A stretch of DNA of 38,741 nucleotides, taken from contig CAZHKK010000008.1 of assembly GCA_964532735.1 (NCBI GenBank), positions 1 to 38,741 of the forward strand, given 5' to 3'. This document shows positions 1 to 7,451 of this stretch, in pieces (position 1 is the stretch's first letter; each line of letters begins with the position of its first letter). This DNA comes from JAJXYN01 sp964532735. GTDB lineage: Bacteria; Patescibacteriota; Patescibacteriia; JAGPKW01. The position numbers and the translations under genes are program-made. The notes under the pieces are model-generated. The model did no database searches. It saw only the letters and a list, made by a program, of their open reading frames with translations, and had not been told where the DNA came from.

Positions 1-230
1 AAATGTTTCTTAATAAAAGCTCTACCAGAGCCAGATTTCAAATATTTTTCAAAATTATAAGCTAAGTATTTATTAGAAAAAATAGATAAATATATAAGTT
101 TTAAAGGTAATTTATTTTTAGTAGAAAAAACCTTTCCATTTCTGTGTCTTTTAATTCTTTCTTTTATACTATTTGTACAACCAGTATATATAGATTTATT
201 TGAGCATCTTAATATATAAACAAAATACAT
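1..230 (-). CDS. GIY-YIG endonuclease domain protein (3' end outside window)
   Basis: Reading the minus strand from the ATG at 228-230 gives an open frame to the window edge, starting MYFVYILRCSNKSIYTG. VYIL followed ten residues later by IYTG is the GIY-YIG nuclease signature, and R25 in the stretch after it (IKERIKRH) fits the catalytic arginine helix. The roughly 76 visible residues match the small single-domain UPF0213-type GIY-YIG proteins (usually 80-100 aa), so perhaps only a few residues are missing. Such proteins are structure-specific nucleases of uncertain cellular role. No Shine-Dalgarno is seen. It lies downstream of tRNA-Ser on the same strand but is separated from it by a terminator. 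Confidence 0.85.
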   Translation of the reverse strand, partial: MYFVYILRCSNKSIYTGCTNSIKERIKRHRNGKVFSTKNKLPLKLIYLSIFSNKYLAYNFEKYLKSGSGRAFIKKH

Positions 231-259
231 GATTAATTCTTAATTAATTTTTAAATATT

Positions 260-280
260 AAAAAAGCTCGCTTTCGCGAG
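260..280 (-). terminator. Intrinsic terminator after tRNA-Ser
   Basis: On the minus strand CTCGC-GAAA-GCGAG forms a 5-bp GC-rich stem with a GNRA tetraloop, followed directly by CTTTTTT. It sits about 90 bases downstream of tRNA-Ser and before the GIY-YIG gene. Confidence 0.75.
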
Positions 281-339
281 ATTTCTCAATGTAGTTTTTT
301 CCTTCAGATAAATTACACGCTCTAACACATGCGGATTTA

Positions 340-373
340 TCCGCCGAAGCTCGCTACAGCGAGCAAAGGCGGA
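340..373. repeat. GC-rich palindrome (REP-like) overlapping the tRNA-Ser 3' end
   Basis: TCCGCC (340-345), GAA, GCTCGCT (349-355), AC, AGCGAGC (358-364), AAA, GGCGGA (368-373) form a two-tier hairpin with 13 base pairs. It is strikingly GC-rich against the AT-rich background. Its distal arm covers the discriminator and the last three acceptor bases of tRNA-Ser. It resembles the dispersed palindromic repeats seen in some CPR genomes, but no second full copy exists in this window. Confidence 0.6.
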
Positions 374-454
374 GAGGACAGGATTCGAACCTGCGGAGGT
401 TTAACCCTCAACACGTTAGCAGTGTGCCGCTTTCGACCACTCAGCCACCTCTCC
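370..454 (-). tRNA. tRNA-Ser (anticodon GCT)
   Basis: On the minus strand the acceptor arm GGAGAGG pairs perfectly with CCTCTCC. The D arm is present, the anticodon loop carries GCT, there is a long class-II variable arm as expected for serine, and the T arm contains GGTTCGAATCC. The discriminator is G, as in tRNA-Ser. The next bases are CCT, so the 3' CCA is not encoded and must be added. It reads AGC/AGT codons. Confidence 0.95.
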
Positions 455-464
455 AACGAAACTC

Positions 465-493
465 ATTATAGTTTAAATAAACAAAAAAAACAA
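465..493 (-). promoter_or_regulatory. Promoter of tRNA-Ser
   Basis: On the minus strand TTGTTT (488-493) and a consensus TATAAT (465-470) are separated by 17 bases. The -10 lies about 10 bases before the mature tRNA 5' end. Confidence 0.55.
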
Positions 494-508
494 GATCAAG
501 AATTAAAA

Positions 509-790
509 TTATTTATTATCTTTTACTTTTTCTTTTATTTTATTTAAAAATAAAGTTACAAAAACAAGAATAATAGTAACAAAAAAAGCATAAAAACATT
601 TTGCTAACACATTATTTTTTTGAATAGGAATAAGTTTTATTAAACTTTGAATAGCATCATTCCAAGCTAGTGCCACAACAAGCCCAAAGGCTGCTATTAT
701 AGCATTGTTTATTTTTTCAGTTGTCTCCGTTTGTATTTTTTTACTAGTATTTTTTATTTTTTCTATATCAATAATTTCTTTTTTTCTCAT
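509..790 (-). CDS. Small two-TM membrane protein, DUF5654-like
   Basis: This is a 93-residue protein with a charged N-terminus (to about residue 27), a hydrophobic stretch with the block AAFGLVVALAWNDAIQ (about 33-48), a second membrane span (about 66-83) and a lysine-rich tail. The FGLVxALAWN(D/E)AI block is what I associate with the DUF5654 family of small CPR and archaeal membrane proteins. Function is unknown. It is transcribed away from the CAP-domain gene at 871, and the 80-base divergent space is nearly all A/T. No Shine-Dalgarno is visible. The family assignment is from memory of the motif only. Confidence 0.7.
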   Translation of the reverse strand: MRKKEIIDIEKIKNTSKKIQTETTEKINNAIIAAFGLVVALAWNDAIQSLIKLIPIQKNNVLAKCFYAFFVTIILVFVTLFLNKIKEKVKDNK

Positions 791-833
791 ATTTTTTAAA
801 TTATTTATTATAAATTATATATTGTGTCATTTA

Positions 834-842
834 TGATATAAT
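834..842 (+). promoter_or_regulatory. Extended -10 promoter element
   Basis: TGATATAAT (TGn plus a perfect TATAAT) lies 28 bases before the ATG of the CAP-domain gene. No convincing -35 is seen, as expected for extended -10 promoters. The same element recurs before other exported-protein genes (23466, 28280, 29073, 35374). Confidence 0.5.
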
Positions 843-870
843 ATTATTAAAATTAAAATTAATAAAATAT

Positions 871-1590
871 ATGTTTAAAATTAATTTATTTAAAAAGATA
901 ACATTATCATTTTTTATTATATCAGTATTTTTATTTTCAAAAAATGTATTTGCAAATACTATAAGCGATATAATGTTGGTTTATGATAATAATATTATAT
1001 ATATAAATCCATTAAATTTAGAAAAAACAACAATAAACAATATAGAAGATTTAAAAAAGATTATTCAAAAAGATAAGAATATAAAAAACAACAATTTAGA
1101 TAAAAATATTTTAATTGAACAAAATAATTCTCAAAAAGATCCTTTACCATTTTCTGATGAAATAAAAAATTTAATAAATATACAAGACAAGCAAGTGGAT
1201 AATAAAAAAGATAGTGTTTATTATATGAATGAATTATTAAACAAACAAAGATTAGAAAATAATCTAAATATTTTAAAAGTAGATAATTCTTTAACAGAGA
1301 CAGCAAAACAAAGATGTTATAATATTATAGAAACAAATGATACTTCAGATAAAAATACAAACAATATAATATCTAGAGTAAAATCAAATGGTTCTTCTGC
1401 AAATTTTGCAACAGAAATATTGTATTGGAGTAATGTATCTTCGTCTCCAAAAGAAGCTATTGATTGGTGGATGAACGAACCTAAATATCATAAATCAAAC
1501 ATTCTAAGATTAGGTTTTAATAATATAGGAAGTGCAATTTGTAAATCAGAAAATTCTAAAAACTATTTTGTAACATTGTTTAGTGATTAA
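871..1590 (+). CDS. Secreted CAP-domain (SCP/PR1-like) protein
   Basis: This 239-residue protein has a signal peptide (hydrophobic about residues 12-25, likely cut after NVFA). A low-complexity Asn/Lys/Asp linker runs to about residue 110, followed by a CAP domain. Recognisable CAP elements are YMNELLNKQRLENNL, the helix with LTETAKQRC, and AIDWWMNEPKYHKSNIL leading to GFNNIGSAI, which is the usual cap signature order. The strongly conserved catalytic-site histidine near the first helix is not obvious: ETAKQRC stands where A..HS.DM would be. A structural or binding role is therefore as likely as an enzymatic one. It is a single-gene unit with its own promoter and terminator. Confidence 0.8.
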   Translation: MFKINLFKKITLSFFIISVFLFSKNVFANTISDIMLVYDNNIIYINPLNLEKTTINNIEDLKKIIQKDKNIKNNNLDKNILIEQNNSQKDPLPFSDEIKNLINIQDKQVDNKKDSVYYMNELLNKQRLENNLNILKVDNSLTETAKQRCYNIIETNDTSDKNTNNIISRVKSNGSSANFATEILYWSNVSSSPKEAIDWWMNEPKYHKSNILRLGFNNIGSAICKSENSKNYFVTLFSD

Positions 1591-1615
1591 AAAATAGGGT
1601 ATAACCCTATTTTTT
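1589..1615. terminator. Bidirectional terminator
   Basis: AAAAAATAGGGT-ATA-ACCCTATTTTT forms a hairpin with an A-run before it and a T-run after it. It can terminate both the CAP gene (+) and the convergent partial gene ending at 1614 (-). Confidence 0.85.
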
Positions 1616-1939
1616 AATTATCTATAGAGTTTAATTCATTAGATAATTTTTGTATTTGATCTTGTAATTTTTTAATTTGAGAGTTTAAGTTGTCAATTTG
1701 TTTTTGAATTTTTATCTTCTTTTCTGTACTAATTCTTGTTCCGTATAAATTATCACCAATTTTTTCTATATTTTTAAAATATTTAACATCGGAAAGAGAT
1801 TTAATCCATTCTTTATTTTCTGGTATTTTTACATTTNNNNNNNNNNNNNNNNNNNNNNNNNNNNNNNNNNNNNNNNNNNNNNNNNNNNNNNNNNNNNNNN
1901 NNNNNNNNNNNNNNNNNNNNNNNNNNNNNNNNNNNNCAT
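1614..1939 (-). CDS. Partial coiled-coil protein interrupted by an assembly gap
   Basis: The minus strand from the gap edge (1836) reads open to a TAA at 1614-1616. It ends in a heptad-like coiled coil (QKQIDNLNSQIKKLQDQIQK). The upstream part contains NKEWIKSL and YFKNIEKIGDNLYGTR. On the far side of the gap an ATG (1937-1939, minus) abuts the N run and is a plausible start codon, so most or all of the missing sequence is in the gap. The 100-N length is probably a placeholder, so neither protein length nor frame across the gap can be known. I do not recognise the family. Confidence 0.55.
1837..1936. other. Assembly gap (100 N)
   Basis: Exactly 100 N, the usual placeholder for a scaffold gap of unknown size. 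It falls inside a minus-strand gene. Confidence 0.95.
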
Positions 1940-2015
1940 TTTATTTAATTAATTATTATATCAATAATTATACCTCATAGAATTATTAAAACAATATTGT
2001 ATAATATATTTTTAT

Positions 2016-2044
2016 TTGACTTTAGCAAATTTTTATGATAATAT
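2016..2044 (+). promoter_or_regulatory. Promoter of the DEAD-box helicase gene
   Basis: TTGACT (2016-2021), a 17-base spacer ending in TGA, and TAATAT (2039-2044). Transcription would begin near 2051 and give a leader of about 110 bases before the ATG. Confidence 0.6.
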
Positions 2045-2112
2045 TTATTTATTAATTATTTCTTTAAGAAATAACAGACTTGGTCTCTTTATAAAATTGT
2101 GTCCTATACTAT

Positions 2113-2154
2113 AAATTAGTGGCGTGATTAGGAAATCGGGTCACTAATTTTTTT
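2113..2154 (+). promoter_or_regulatory. Terminator-like leader hairpin before the helicase gene
   Basis: AAATTAGTG (2113-2121) pairs perfectly with CACTAATTT (2142-2150). Inside is a short GATT/AATC stem closed by an AGGA loop, and the outer stem runs into a U tract (TTTTTTT through 2154). The hairpin ends only 10 bases before the ATG, inside the predicted leader. It could attenuate transcription or block ribosome entry. A second near-perfect palindrome, TTATTTCTT/AAGAAATAA, lies at 2056-2074. Confidence 0.55.
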
Positions 2155-2164
2155 AATAATAAAA

Positions 2165-3547
2165 ATGAACAAAGAAATTATAGAAAGTAAAGAAATCGAA
2201 TTAACATTCGATAAGTTAAATATCTCAAAAGATCTACTTTTTGTTTTAAACAAGAATAAATTTACAAAACCAACACCAATACAGAATCAAGTAATTCCAG
2301 TGGCTTTAAAAGGGAAAGATGTTGTTGGTATAGCTCAAACAGGAACGGGTAAAACTTTAGCATTTGGTATTCCTTTAATTCAAAATGTGTCTTTATCAAG
2401 ATCACAAGCTCTTATTTTACTACCAACAAGAGAACTTGCTATACAAGTTGAGGAGGTTTTATCAAAACTAAGTAGTTATTTTAAAATAAAAACAGCACTT
2501 TTAATAGGAGGAGCATCTATAAACAATCAAATACAAACATTAAAAAGAAACCCAAAAATTATAGTAGCTACACCGGGAAGATTAGCAGATCATTTAAGAA
2601 ACAAAATTTTTAATTTAAAAAATATATCCTCAATTGTTTTAGATGAAGCAGATAGAATGTTTGATATGGGATTTGCTCCACAAATTAAAGAAATAATGAA
2701 TCAATTACCAGAAAAAAGACAAACTTTACTATTTTCAGCTACTATGCCAAAAGAAATAATATCTGTAGCAAATGAATATATGGAAAGTCCTATAAGAATA
2801 GAGGTAGCACCTGCTGGAACAACTGCAGAATTTGTAGAACAAGAAATGTATATAATAAGTAAAGAAGCTAGAATTCAATTATTGGATAAAGTTTTAGAAG
2901 AAAATAAAGGTTCTGTTTTAATTTTTGTTAGAACAAGATTTGGAGCAAAAAGATTAACACAAGAAGTAAACGGAATGGGACATAAAGCTGCAGAAATACA
3001 TTCAGATAGATCTTTGTTTCAAAGAAAAGAAGCATTAGCAGGTTTTAAATCAGGTAAATTTAGAGTTTTGATAGCAACAGATATAGCCGCAAGAGGTATA
3101 GATGTAAAAGAAATATCTTTGGTTATAAATTATGATTTACCAGATGATTTAAATGATTATGTTCATAGAATAGGAAGAACTGGAAGAAATGGTTGTGTAG
3201 GTAAATCAATATCTTTTGTTACAAAACAACAAAGATTTGATGTTAAAAAAATAGAAAAAATGATTCAAAAAGAAATTAAATTATTAGAATTAACAGATCT
3301 TCCAGAAAGAAGAAAGTCAGCAATTCCAGAAGAAGAAAGATTTCATGGAAATGAAAATAGAGAAAGACCATTTGTTAAAAAAAATAATTTTTCTAAAAGA
3401 GGTGAAAACAAAAAAGATGATTTTAAAGACAGAAGAAGAACAAATGATAATAAAAAAGGAAGAAGTTCAAGAGGTGGAAACGATAAAGGAAAAAGTAAAT
3501 TTCATGGTAAAAGAGGAACGAGTAATTCTCAAAAAAGATTTAGATAA
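2165..3547 (+). CDS. DEAD-box ATP-dependent RNA helicase
   Basis: This 460-residue SF2 helicase has all core motifs in order: Q motif (FTKPTPIQNQVIP), Walker A (AQTGTGKT), PTRELAIQ, DEAD box (VLDEADRMFDMGF), SAT (LFSATMP), then in RecA2 RGIDV and HRIGRTGR. The last 60 or so residues are a disordered basic tail rich in Arg, Lys, Gly and Asn, as in RhlE/CshA-type helicases, and probably bind RNA nonspecifically. It unwinds RNA duplexes, typically for ribosome assembly or mRNA decay, and members of this family often respond to cold. The leader carries a terminator-like hairpin. RhlE/DeaD subfamily cannot be settled by eye, so no symbol is given. Confidence 0.95.
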   Translation: MNKEIIESKEIELTFDKLNISKDLLFVLNKNKFTKPTPIQNQVIPVALKGKDVVGIAQTGTGKTLAFGIPLIQNVSLSRSQALILLPTRELAIQVEEVLSKLSSYFKIKTALLIGGASINNQIQTLKRNPKIIVATPGRLADHLRNKIFNLKNISSIVLDEADRMFDMGFAPQIKEIMNQLPEKRQTLLFSATMPKEIISVANEYMESPIRIEVAPAGTTAEFVEQEMYIISKEARIQLLDKVLEENKGSVLIFVRTRFGAKRLTQEVNGMGHKAAEIHSDRSLFQRKEALAGFKSGKFRVLIATDIAARGIDVKEISLVINYDLPDDLNDYVHRIGRTGRNGCVGKSISFVTKQQRFDVKKIEKMIQKEIKLLELTDLPERRKSAIPEEERFHGNENRERPFVKKNNFSKRGENKKDDFKDRRRTNDNKKGRSSRGGNDKGKSKFHGKRGTSNSQKRFR

Positions 3548-3554
3548 ATTAATA

Positions 3555-3586
3555 TTTACTTTATTATAAGTTTGTAATAAAGTAAA
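3555..3586. repeat. 12-bp inverted repeat between helicase and UDG genes
   Basis: TTTACTTTATTA (3555-3566) pairs perfectly with TAATAAAGTAAA (3575-3586) around an 8-base loop. It is followed by A residues rather than T, so it is not a standard plus-strand terminator. It may stabilise or punctuate the helicase mRNA end. Confidence 0.5.
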
Positions 3587-3611
3587 AAAGGTAATAAGTT
3601 TTTATAAAAAA

Positions 3612-4208
3612 ATGTCTAAATTAGAAGATCTTACTTTACTGAAAGAAAAATCTATTTTATTACATCAATGTAAACTATGTAAACATAGAAAAAATTTTGT
3701 TTTTGGAGAAGGTAATGCAGAATCAGAAATAATGATAATAGGAGAAGCTCCAGGAAAAGACGAAGATGAACAGGGGATACCTTTTGTAGGGAGAAGTGGC
3801 CAATTGCTTACAAGAATAATTGAAGGTGGAATGAAAATAAAAAGAGAAGATGTATATATAACAAATATAGTAAAATGTAGACCAACAAAAGATAATTTAG
3901 GAGAACAAGATAGACCACCAGAAAAAGAAGAGATAGAATCAGCAAGATGGATAATAGAAGAACAAATAAATATAATCAAACCAAAAGTAATACTAGCTGT
4001 TGGTAATACTGCTTCACGATTTTTATTAGACACAAAAGAAGGAATAACAAAAACTCATGGTAATTTTTATGATTATAAAGGAATAAAAGTTATGCCAATA
4101 TATCATCCTTCTTATATATTAAGAAATGGAGGAGATTCGTCTCCTTTAAAAAAAATTGTATGGGAGGATATAAAGAAGGTTATTAGATATTTACAAAATA
4201 AAAAATAA
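3612..4208 (+). CDS. Family 4 uracil-DNA glycosylase
   Basis: This 198-residue protein matches the family-4 uracil-DNA glycosylase pattern, which removes uracil from DNA. GEAPGKDEDEQGIPFVGRSG (about residues 44-63) is the active-site loop, VYITNIVKCRP is the central strand, and HPSYILR is the catalytic histidine motif. Family 4 enzymes normally bind a [4Fe-4S] cluster with four cysteines. Here C20, C23 and C89 are present, but the fourth position (EEIxxCR in relatives) reads EEIESARW, with Ala111 in place of cysteine. There is no other cysteine in the protein. The gene lies 64 bases after the helicase, with the inverted repeat at 3555-3586 between them. Confidence 0.92.
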   Translation: MSKLEDLTLLKEKSILLHQCKLCKHRKNFVFGEGNAESEIMIIGEAPGKDEDEQGIPFVGRSGQLLTRIIEGGMKIKREDVYITNIVKCRPTKDNLGEQDRPPEKEEIESARWIIEEQINIIKPKVILAVGNTASRFLLDTKEGITKTHGNFYDYKGIKVMPIYHPSYILRNGGDSSPLKKIVWEDIKKVIRYLQNKK

Positions 4209-4231
4209 AAAAACGTTTTTTGCGTTTTTTT
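4207..4231. terminator. Bidirectional terminator between convergent genes
   Basis: AAAAAAACG-TTTTTTG-CGTTTTTTT lies between the UDG gene (+) and the C39-like peptidase gene (-) and overlaps the stop codons of both. Confidence 0.75.
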
Positions 4232-5318
4232 ATTTTTTTACTACAACTATATTATTATTATACCTTTCCCAGATTCTTCTCATATCATCTTCAATAAGAT
4301 AAATTTTATTTCCATATGCAACATCATTAAAAATATAAACAGTATCATCAGCCATATTTTCATAACCCACAAGTAATATTACATGAGTTCTTGTGTATTT
4401 TATTTTTTTCCAATCATCATAAGTATATATATCTATCATTTCTTCTGGTCTTCTATCATCTGGAACATGCCAAAATATTATAGGATTTCCATTAGCTAAT
4501 TCTGTCTTTAAATCTATTATAGAAGCATTATCTAAGTCATAACTATTTTTTAAATATTTTTGAGCATTTTTAGCTATAGGACCATTATTTACTCCCCATC
4601 CTGTAGCACATTTTAATGTTCTAATAGATGTATCACCAGTTTGATTTGAACAATATTCACTATATAATCCATTATAATTTCCTACATATCCTTTTTCAGG
4701 ATCACCCCAAACTATTCTATTTCCAATTTTGGTAGGAGGTAATTCGGTTGCAAAACCAGTTTCTTTTATTAGTTGATCTTCAGTTTTTTTTATTCCAAAA
4801 TATTCTAAAGCCATTTTTAAACTAGCAGATTCACAATTTAAAGAATATTTTTGTTCGATAGGTTTTATTTCTAATATACTACTAGATGGAATTTTATTTT
4901 TTATTTCATCTAGTTTTATGTTTATTTTTGTTCCAGAATTAGAAACTTCTTTTCCATTTTTTGATAAGTAAAGATAATTATTATATTCTTTTATTTTTTT
5001 ATTAATAGTAAAAATAATTTTAAATTCTACAGATTCATTTGGTTCAATATCTTTTGTTAAAAACATTGGAAATTGCCAATTTTTATCATATTTTGACATT
5101 AATGTTATTTGATTAACACCCTCGCTTATCCATTTATTTTTGCTAGTATTTTTTATTTTAATAGAGTATCCTATCTTAAAAACATTTTCAAATTCATCTT
5201 TATATAAAACATCTTTAGATATTATCTGAGAATCTTGAGATTGTATTGTAGCAGCAAATAAAGTATTGTTAAAAAATATTGTTAATAACAATAAAAAAAA
5301 TATAAAACATTTTTTCAT
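4230..5318 (-). CDS. Secreted C39-like cysteine peptidase
   Basis: This 362-residue protein has a signal peptide (to about residue 23). An N-terminal beta-rich, Ig-like region (about 30-135) contains repeated strand-turn patterns (NKWISEGVNQ, PNESVEFKI). The C-terminal half is a papain-fold C39-family domain: the nucleophile motif SLNCESASLKMALEYFG (Cys about 162), a Pro/Asp-rich middle, the histidine motif THVILLVGY and FNDVAYGN for the third residue. C39-like enzymes outside the ABC transporters often cut secreted peptides or trim cell-wall cross-bridges. No transporter lies beside it and the substrate is unknown. It is transcribed alone, convergent with UDG. Confidence 0.8.
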   Translation of the reverse strand: MKKCFIFFLLLLTIFFNNTLFAATIQSQDSQIISKDVLYKDEFENVFKIGYSIKIKNTSKNKWISEGVNQITLMSKYDKNWQFPMFLTKDIEPNESVEFKIIFTINKKIKEYNNYLYLSKNGKEVSNSGTKINIKLDEIKNKIPSSSILEIKPIEQKYSLNCESASLKMALEYFGIKKTEDQLIKETGFATELPPTKIGNRIVWGDPEKGYVGNYNGLYSEYCSNQTGDTSIRTLKCATGWGVNNGPIAKNAQKYLKNSYDLDNASIIDLKTELANGNPIIFWHVPDDRRPEEMIDIYTYDDWKKIKYTRTHVILLVGYENMADDTVYIFNDVAYGNKIYLIEDDMRRIWERYNNNIVVVKK

Positions 5319-5400
5319 TTTTTCATTTCTTAAACTAATTATAAAAAAATTATATCATAAAAATATGTATAACCCAATATCAAAAAAGAGTATAATAATA

Positions 5401-5429
5401 TTGACTAAAATAAATAAAAATGGTATTAT
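5401..5429 (+). promoter_or_regulatory. Strong promoter, first of a duplicated pair
   Basis: TTGACT (5401-5406), a 17-base spacer and TATTAT (5424-5429). A 22-base run from the -35 to just before the -10 is identical to the promoter at 5783-5811. Confidence 0.75.
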
Positions 5430-5473
5430 ATAGAAACTCATTAATATTTGTATAAAAAAGGGAGGAATATAAT

Positions 5474-5740
5474 ATGAGTAAAAAATTTTTTCATTCAAAA
5501 AAAGAAATTAAAGAAAAAAATTGTGATGAATTTGATGAGGAAACAAAAATTTTTTTTGAACAGTTTGAAGAACCAGTTAGGGATACTTTAATGTCTCTGT
5601 TTGATGCAAATGACAATCCGAAAAAAGAAATTTTTATTTGCGTTTCATGCAGAATAAGTTTCCCAGGATCTATGATAAAAGATGGGCATTGTCCAAATTG
5701 TCATGGAGCGGAGATGCTCCCAAAGGATTTTGCTGTATGA
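5474..5740 (+). CDS. Small zinc-ribbon protein, unknown function
   Basis: This 88-residue protein has a charged N-terminal half rich in Lys, Glu and Phe, followed by a C-terminal zinc ribbon: FICVSC (first CxxC) and KDGHCPNCHG (second CxxC). A single zinc is probably held by the four cysteines. The start is well fixed by a strong Shine-Dalgarno (GGGAGGA), which is rare in this window, and the gene has its own near-consensus promoter and terminator, suggesting high expression. The second knuckle resembles that of the partial gene at 7452-7756 (KDGxCPxCxG). I do not recognise the family; zinc ribbons of this size often bind nucleic acid or ribosomal partners. Confidence 0.75.
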   Translation: MSKKFFHSKKEIKEKNCDEFDEETKIFFEQFEEPVRDTLMSLFDANDNPKKEIFICVSCRISFPGSMIKDGHCPNCHGAEMLPKDFAV

Positions 5741-5746
5741 TTCATT

Positions 5747-5773
5747 GAGAGTCTAAAAAAGACTCTCTTTTTT
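5747..5773 (+). terminator. Intrinsic terminator
   Basis: GAGAGTCT-AAAAA-AGACTCTC followed by TTTTTT, directly after the zinc-ribbon gene. Confidence 0.9.
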
Positions 5774-5782
5774 ATTCAAATA

Positions 5783-5811
5783 TTGACTAAAATAAATAAA
5801 AATGTTATTTT
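5783..5811 (+). promoter_or_regulatory. Strong promoter, second copy of the duplicated pair
   Basis: TTGACT (5783-5788), a 17-base spacer and TATTTT (5806-5811). The five bases before the -35 (AATAT-type context) also match the upstream copy at 5401. Confidence 0.7.
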
Positions 5812-5844
5812 AAAATTAAATTACAAACTCAAAGGAGGTATAAT

Positions 5845-6036
5845 ATGCTTGGTGATGAAATTTTATCAACAGAAGATCTTCAAAAATTGTCAATATTTGA
5901 AATAGCTACTTATATTAAAAACATTCAAAAAAATCAAAAATTGATAGAAATAAATGAAGATAATGGAAACTTAAGAAATCATTATAAAGATGCTTTAATT
6001 AAAGCAAATAATGTTCTTAAATCTAAAGAAGAATGA
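5845..6036 (+). CDS. Small helical protein, unknown function
   Basis: This 63-residue acidic/basic protein is predicted almost wholly helical, with no cysteine, signal peptide or membrane span. The gene has the best Shine-Dalgarno in the window (AAAGGAGG, 8 bases before ATG), its own promoter (a copy of the one at 5401) and its own terminator, so it is clearly a real gene and probably highly expressed. Its length, structure and paired promoter suggest a small regulatory or structural protein used together with the zinc-ribbon protein at 5474. No family is recognised. Confidence 0.75.
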   Translation: MLGDEILSTEDLQKLSIFEIATYIKNIQKNQKLIEINEDNGNLRNHYKDALIKANNVLKSKEE

Positions 6037-6048
6037 TTATTTTTATTA

Positions 6049-6076
6049 AAAATGACGTTTATTAAAACGTCATTTT
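6049..6076 (+). terminator. Intrinsic terminator
   Basis: AAAATGACGTTT-ATT-AAAACGTCATTTT, then ATTTTTT. It has a 12-bp stem and ends the 5845-6036 transcript. Confidence 0.85.
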
Positions 6077-6142
6077 ATTTTTTGTAATTATCATTTTATG
6101 ATTATTGTGTTAATATTTATATATAAAAATAAAAAAATAAAT

Positions 6143-7351
6143 ATGTCATTTTTTAAAAAATACAAAAAAATATTTATGGTTGGGATCGGTGGTGCTGGTA
6201 TGTCAGCACTAGCAAGATTTTTAAACAATAATAATTGTAATATTTTTGGTTCAGATGGTTCTTATTCAGGAAATTTAGATAATGAAAAAATAACAATATA
6301 TAATAATCACAACGAGTTAAATATAGATGATTCGTTTGATTTATTAATATATTCATCAGCTGTTTTAGATACAAATCCAGAGAGACAAAGAGCAAAAGAA
6401 TTAAATATACAAGAACTAGATTATTTTGAAGCTTTAGGACAAATAAGCTCAGAATTTAATACAACAGCGATTTCAGGAACTAATGGCAAAAGTACAACAA
6501 CAGCTCTATCTGGTATTTTGTTGGCAGATACAAAATTTGATCCTTTTGTTGTAGTTGGTGCTGCTGTAAATGGTTTTGGTTTTGATAAAAATTTTAGAAA
6601 AGGATTAACAAATAATTTTATAGTAGAAGCATGTGAATATAAAGCACATATGCTTCATATTGATCCAAAAAATATAATATTAACAAATATTGAAGCAGAA
6701 CATTTAGATTATTATAGAGATATAAACCATATAAAAGACACTTTTAAACTTTATGTGGATAAATTAATTCAAAATAATGGTAATCTTATTTTTAATGCAG
6801 ATGATTTAAATACAGTAGAGATTGCAAGTTACTTTGATTTAAAATCTAAAAATAGATCATTTTCTTTTGGTATTAAAAAAAATGCAAGATTGATGGCAAA
6901 AAACATCAAAGTAGAGAACGAAAAACAATATTTTGATTTGTATTTTGATAATAATAAAATATTAGAATTAGCTTTAAATGTTCCAGGAGAATTTAATATT
7001 AGTAATTTATTAGGAGCTATATCTAATTTAATTTTATTAAATGATTTAAATTTAGAAAATTGGATTTTAAATAAAATAAAAGAAGTTTGTAATAATTTTA
7101 ATGGAATAGAAAGAAGATTTGAAATAGTAAAAAAAGATAATAAAAAAAACATTATTTATGTTTCTGATTATGCTCATAACCCATATAAAATAAAAGCAAC
7201 TCTTTTAAATTTAAGAGAATTTTATCCAAAAAGAAGATTGGTTATAATTTTTGAACCACACACTTATGATAGAACAAATAAATTGTTTAATGAGTTTGTA
7301 GAAAGCTTTGTAGATTTTGATGTTTTAATATTATCAGAAATATATGAACCA
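6143..7351 (+). CDS. murC: UDP-N-acetylmuramate--L-alanine ligase, C-terminus lost in gap
   Basis: MurC joins L-alanine to UDP-MurNAc, the first amino-acid step of the peptidoglycan stem. The N-terminal UDP-binding motif is GIGGAGMSALA (about residue 14), the ATP loop is GTNGKSTTTA (about 112), the central motif is EACEYKAHMLHI, and the C-terminal domain has YAHNPYKIKATL and EPHTYDRTNKLF. I chose the ATG at 6143 because the upstream ATG at 6098 would add a 15-residue hydrophobic extension unlike MurC. The gene is open into the N run at 7352. About 403 residues are visible of a usual 440-480, so the last 40-70 are missing. No Shine-Dalgarno is visible. Confidence 0.93.
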
Positions 7352-7451
7352 NNNNNNNNNNNNNNNNNNNNNNNNNNNNNNNNNNNNNNNNNNNNNNNNN
7401 NNNNNNNNNNNNNNNNNNNNNNNNNNNNNNNNNNNNNNNNNNNNNNNNNNN
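7352..7451. other. Assembly gap (100 N)
   Basis: Exactly 100 N. It joins the murC frame to an unrelated downstream fragment, so any protein read through it is an artefact. Confidence 0.95.
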
